A stretch of DNA of 64,000 nt from Bacillus sp. BHET2 (GTDB lineage: Bacteria > Bacillota > Bacilli > Bacillales > Bacillaceae_B), in the NCBI RefSeq assembly GCF_005938125.1, contig NZ_VCQN01000001.1, forward strand, positions 1,488,001 to 1,552,000, in the 5' to 3' direction. The stretch's first letter is position 1. Every line of letters starts with the position of its first letter. The position numbers were made by a program, and so were the translations under genes. A model generated the notes under the pieces. The model saw nothing but the letters and a program-made list of their open reading frames with translations, was not told the origin of the DNA and searched no databases. Positions 63,626 through 64,000 of this stretch are shown here, one piece after another.

Positions 63626-63761
63626 TCTCTTACCTCATTTAACTTATTAGTGTCTTTATTTTATCTTATCATTATCGCTTTGATAAGAGAAATACCTCCT
63701 AAAATCATTACAAACTTTTATCACCCAAATGTATCCATACCCCCTTTCCTTTGTTGCAAAA

Positions 63762-63796
63762 CAAAAATCCTTCACCCACCTTAGTGGATGAAGGAA
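63762..63796 (-). terminator. Terminator of the M42 peptidase gene
   Basis: TCCTTCA-CCCAC / GTGGA-TGAAGGA stem followed by TTTTTGTTTTG on the minus strand. Confidence 0.8.
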
Positions 63797-63806
63797 GAAT
63801 ACTCAT

Positions 63807-64000
63807 TCATTCCATTATCATTTTTGATTGGACATAGTGCCAAAGTAATGTTTCTGTTTGAAGAATGGATGATTCATGTGTCCGTTCATATGCATGTGAA
63901 GCATCTATTCCTGCTCCTATCAGCCCATGAACGATATCAAATCCTGCTCGAATTGCAGCTGACGCATCAGATCCATAATACGGATAAATGTCAACCTTAT
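63807..64000 (-). CDS. M42 family aminopeptidase, C-terminal part
   Basis: The last 64 residues of a gene that continues beyond the window. The segment VDIYPYYGSDASAAIRAGFD, followed by the metal-ligand and C-terminal region GAGIDASHAYERTHESSI, is typical of the M42 glutamyl aminopeptidase/PepA-type family (YsdC, YtoP), with the final metal-binding histidine in SHAYERTH. These are cytosolic dodecameric dinuclear aminopeptidases. Only the C-terminus is visible. Confidence 0.85.
   Translation of the reverse strand, partial: KVDIYPYYGSDASAAIRAGFDIVHGLIGAGIDASHAYERTHESSILQTETLLWHYVQSKMIME

Noticed and set aside
1-64000. Mobile elements, defence islands, prophage, rRNA or tRNA genes
   Set aside because: I looked on both strands for transposase or integrase motifs, clustered short repeats and tRNA-like folds and saw none; gene content follows the B. 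subtilis chromosomal backbone.

Overview
The window looks like core chromosome of a spore-forming, motile, low-GC Bacillaceae bacterium. The evidence is alpha/beta SASP SspD, two Spo0E-like phosphatases, SigI/RsgI, CheV, and gene content and order that largely follow the Bacillus subtilis ykoY-sigI-rsgI-sspD-ktrD-ykrP-kinE-ogt-mtnU-mtnE ... ykv ... pts ... patA-cheV-ykyB-yku region, with rearrangements and insertions. A marine or soil relative of Bacillus such as Rossellomorea would fit, but the sequence alone does not settle the genus. I see no rRNA, tRNA, insertion sequence, prophage or CRISPR array.

Layout. 0-9.5 kb: nucleotide signalling and lipid genes: DarB (c-di-AMP receptor), YkuJ, the EAL protein YkuI, FadH with a FadR-type operator, a PAS-GGDEF-EAL protein, YkyB; also an MBL hydrolase-glutaredoxin pair. 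9.5-17 kb: CheV, YkuV thioredoxin-like protein with a PerR-like box, the preQ1-riboswitch-controlled queCDE operon, HD phosphohydrolase, CorA, PatA. 17-24 kb: ptsHI and a MoxR-DUF58-DUF4129 operon. 24-32 kb: SDR, Spo0E-like peptides, YkvT wall hydrolase, YkvS, a DUF2254 membrane protein, YkvI, M3 peptidase, an MhqR-like repressor. 32-41 kb: methionine salvage (MtnE/MtnU), ArsR-DUF2087 regulator on a perfect 50-bp palindrome, Ogt, KinE-like sporulation kinase, acyltransferase YkrP, a B12-domain radical SAM protein. 41-49 kb: KtrD, SspD, RsgI-SigI with an upstream DUF5667 secreted protein, and YkoY/TerC behind a manganese riboswitch. 49-64 kb: an extended SDR, an RND exporter, an NhaC-family transporter behind a tyrosine-type T-box, a third EAL protein, two copies of a Bacillaceae GC-rich palindromic repeat, RF3, a CNT nucleoside transporter, an orphan MurE with a DDPR motif, and the 3' end of an M42 aminopeptidase.

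How parts work together. Three c-di-GMP turnover or receptor proteins plus a c-di-AMP receptor give a dense second-messenger neighbourhood. KinE and two Spo0E-like proteins act at opposite ends of the sporulation phosphorelay. Three cis-acting RNAs (preQ1-I, yybP-ykoY, T-box) give their downstream genes clear substrate assignments. The most useful new leads are regulatory: the PerR-like box at ykuV, the 50-bp ArsR operator/promoter, the SigI-like promoter before DUF5667-sigI-rsgI, a cre-overlapped promoter reading toward the 3' end of ptsI, and the Tyr T-box on the NhaC transporter. I did not find a convincing wholly novel multi-gene system; small unannotated genes are listed individually.
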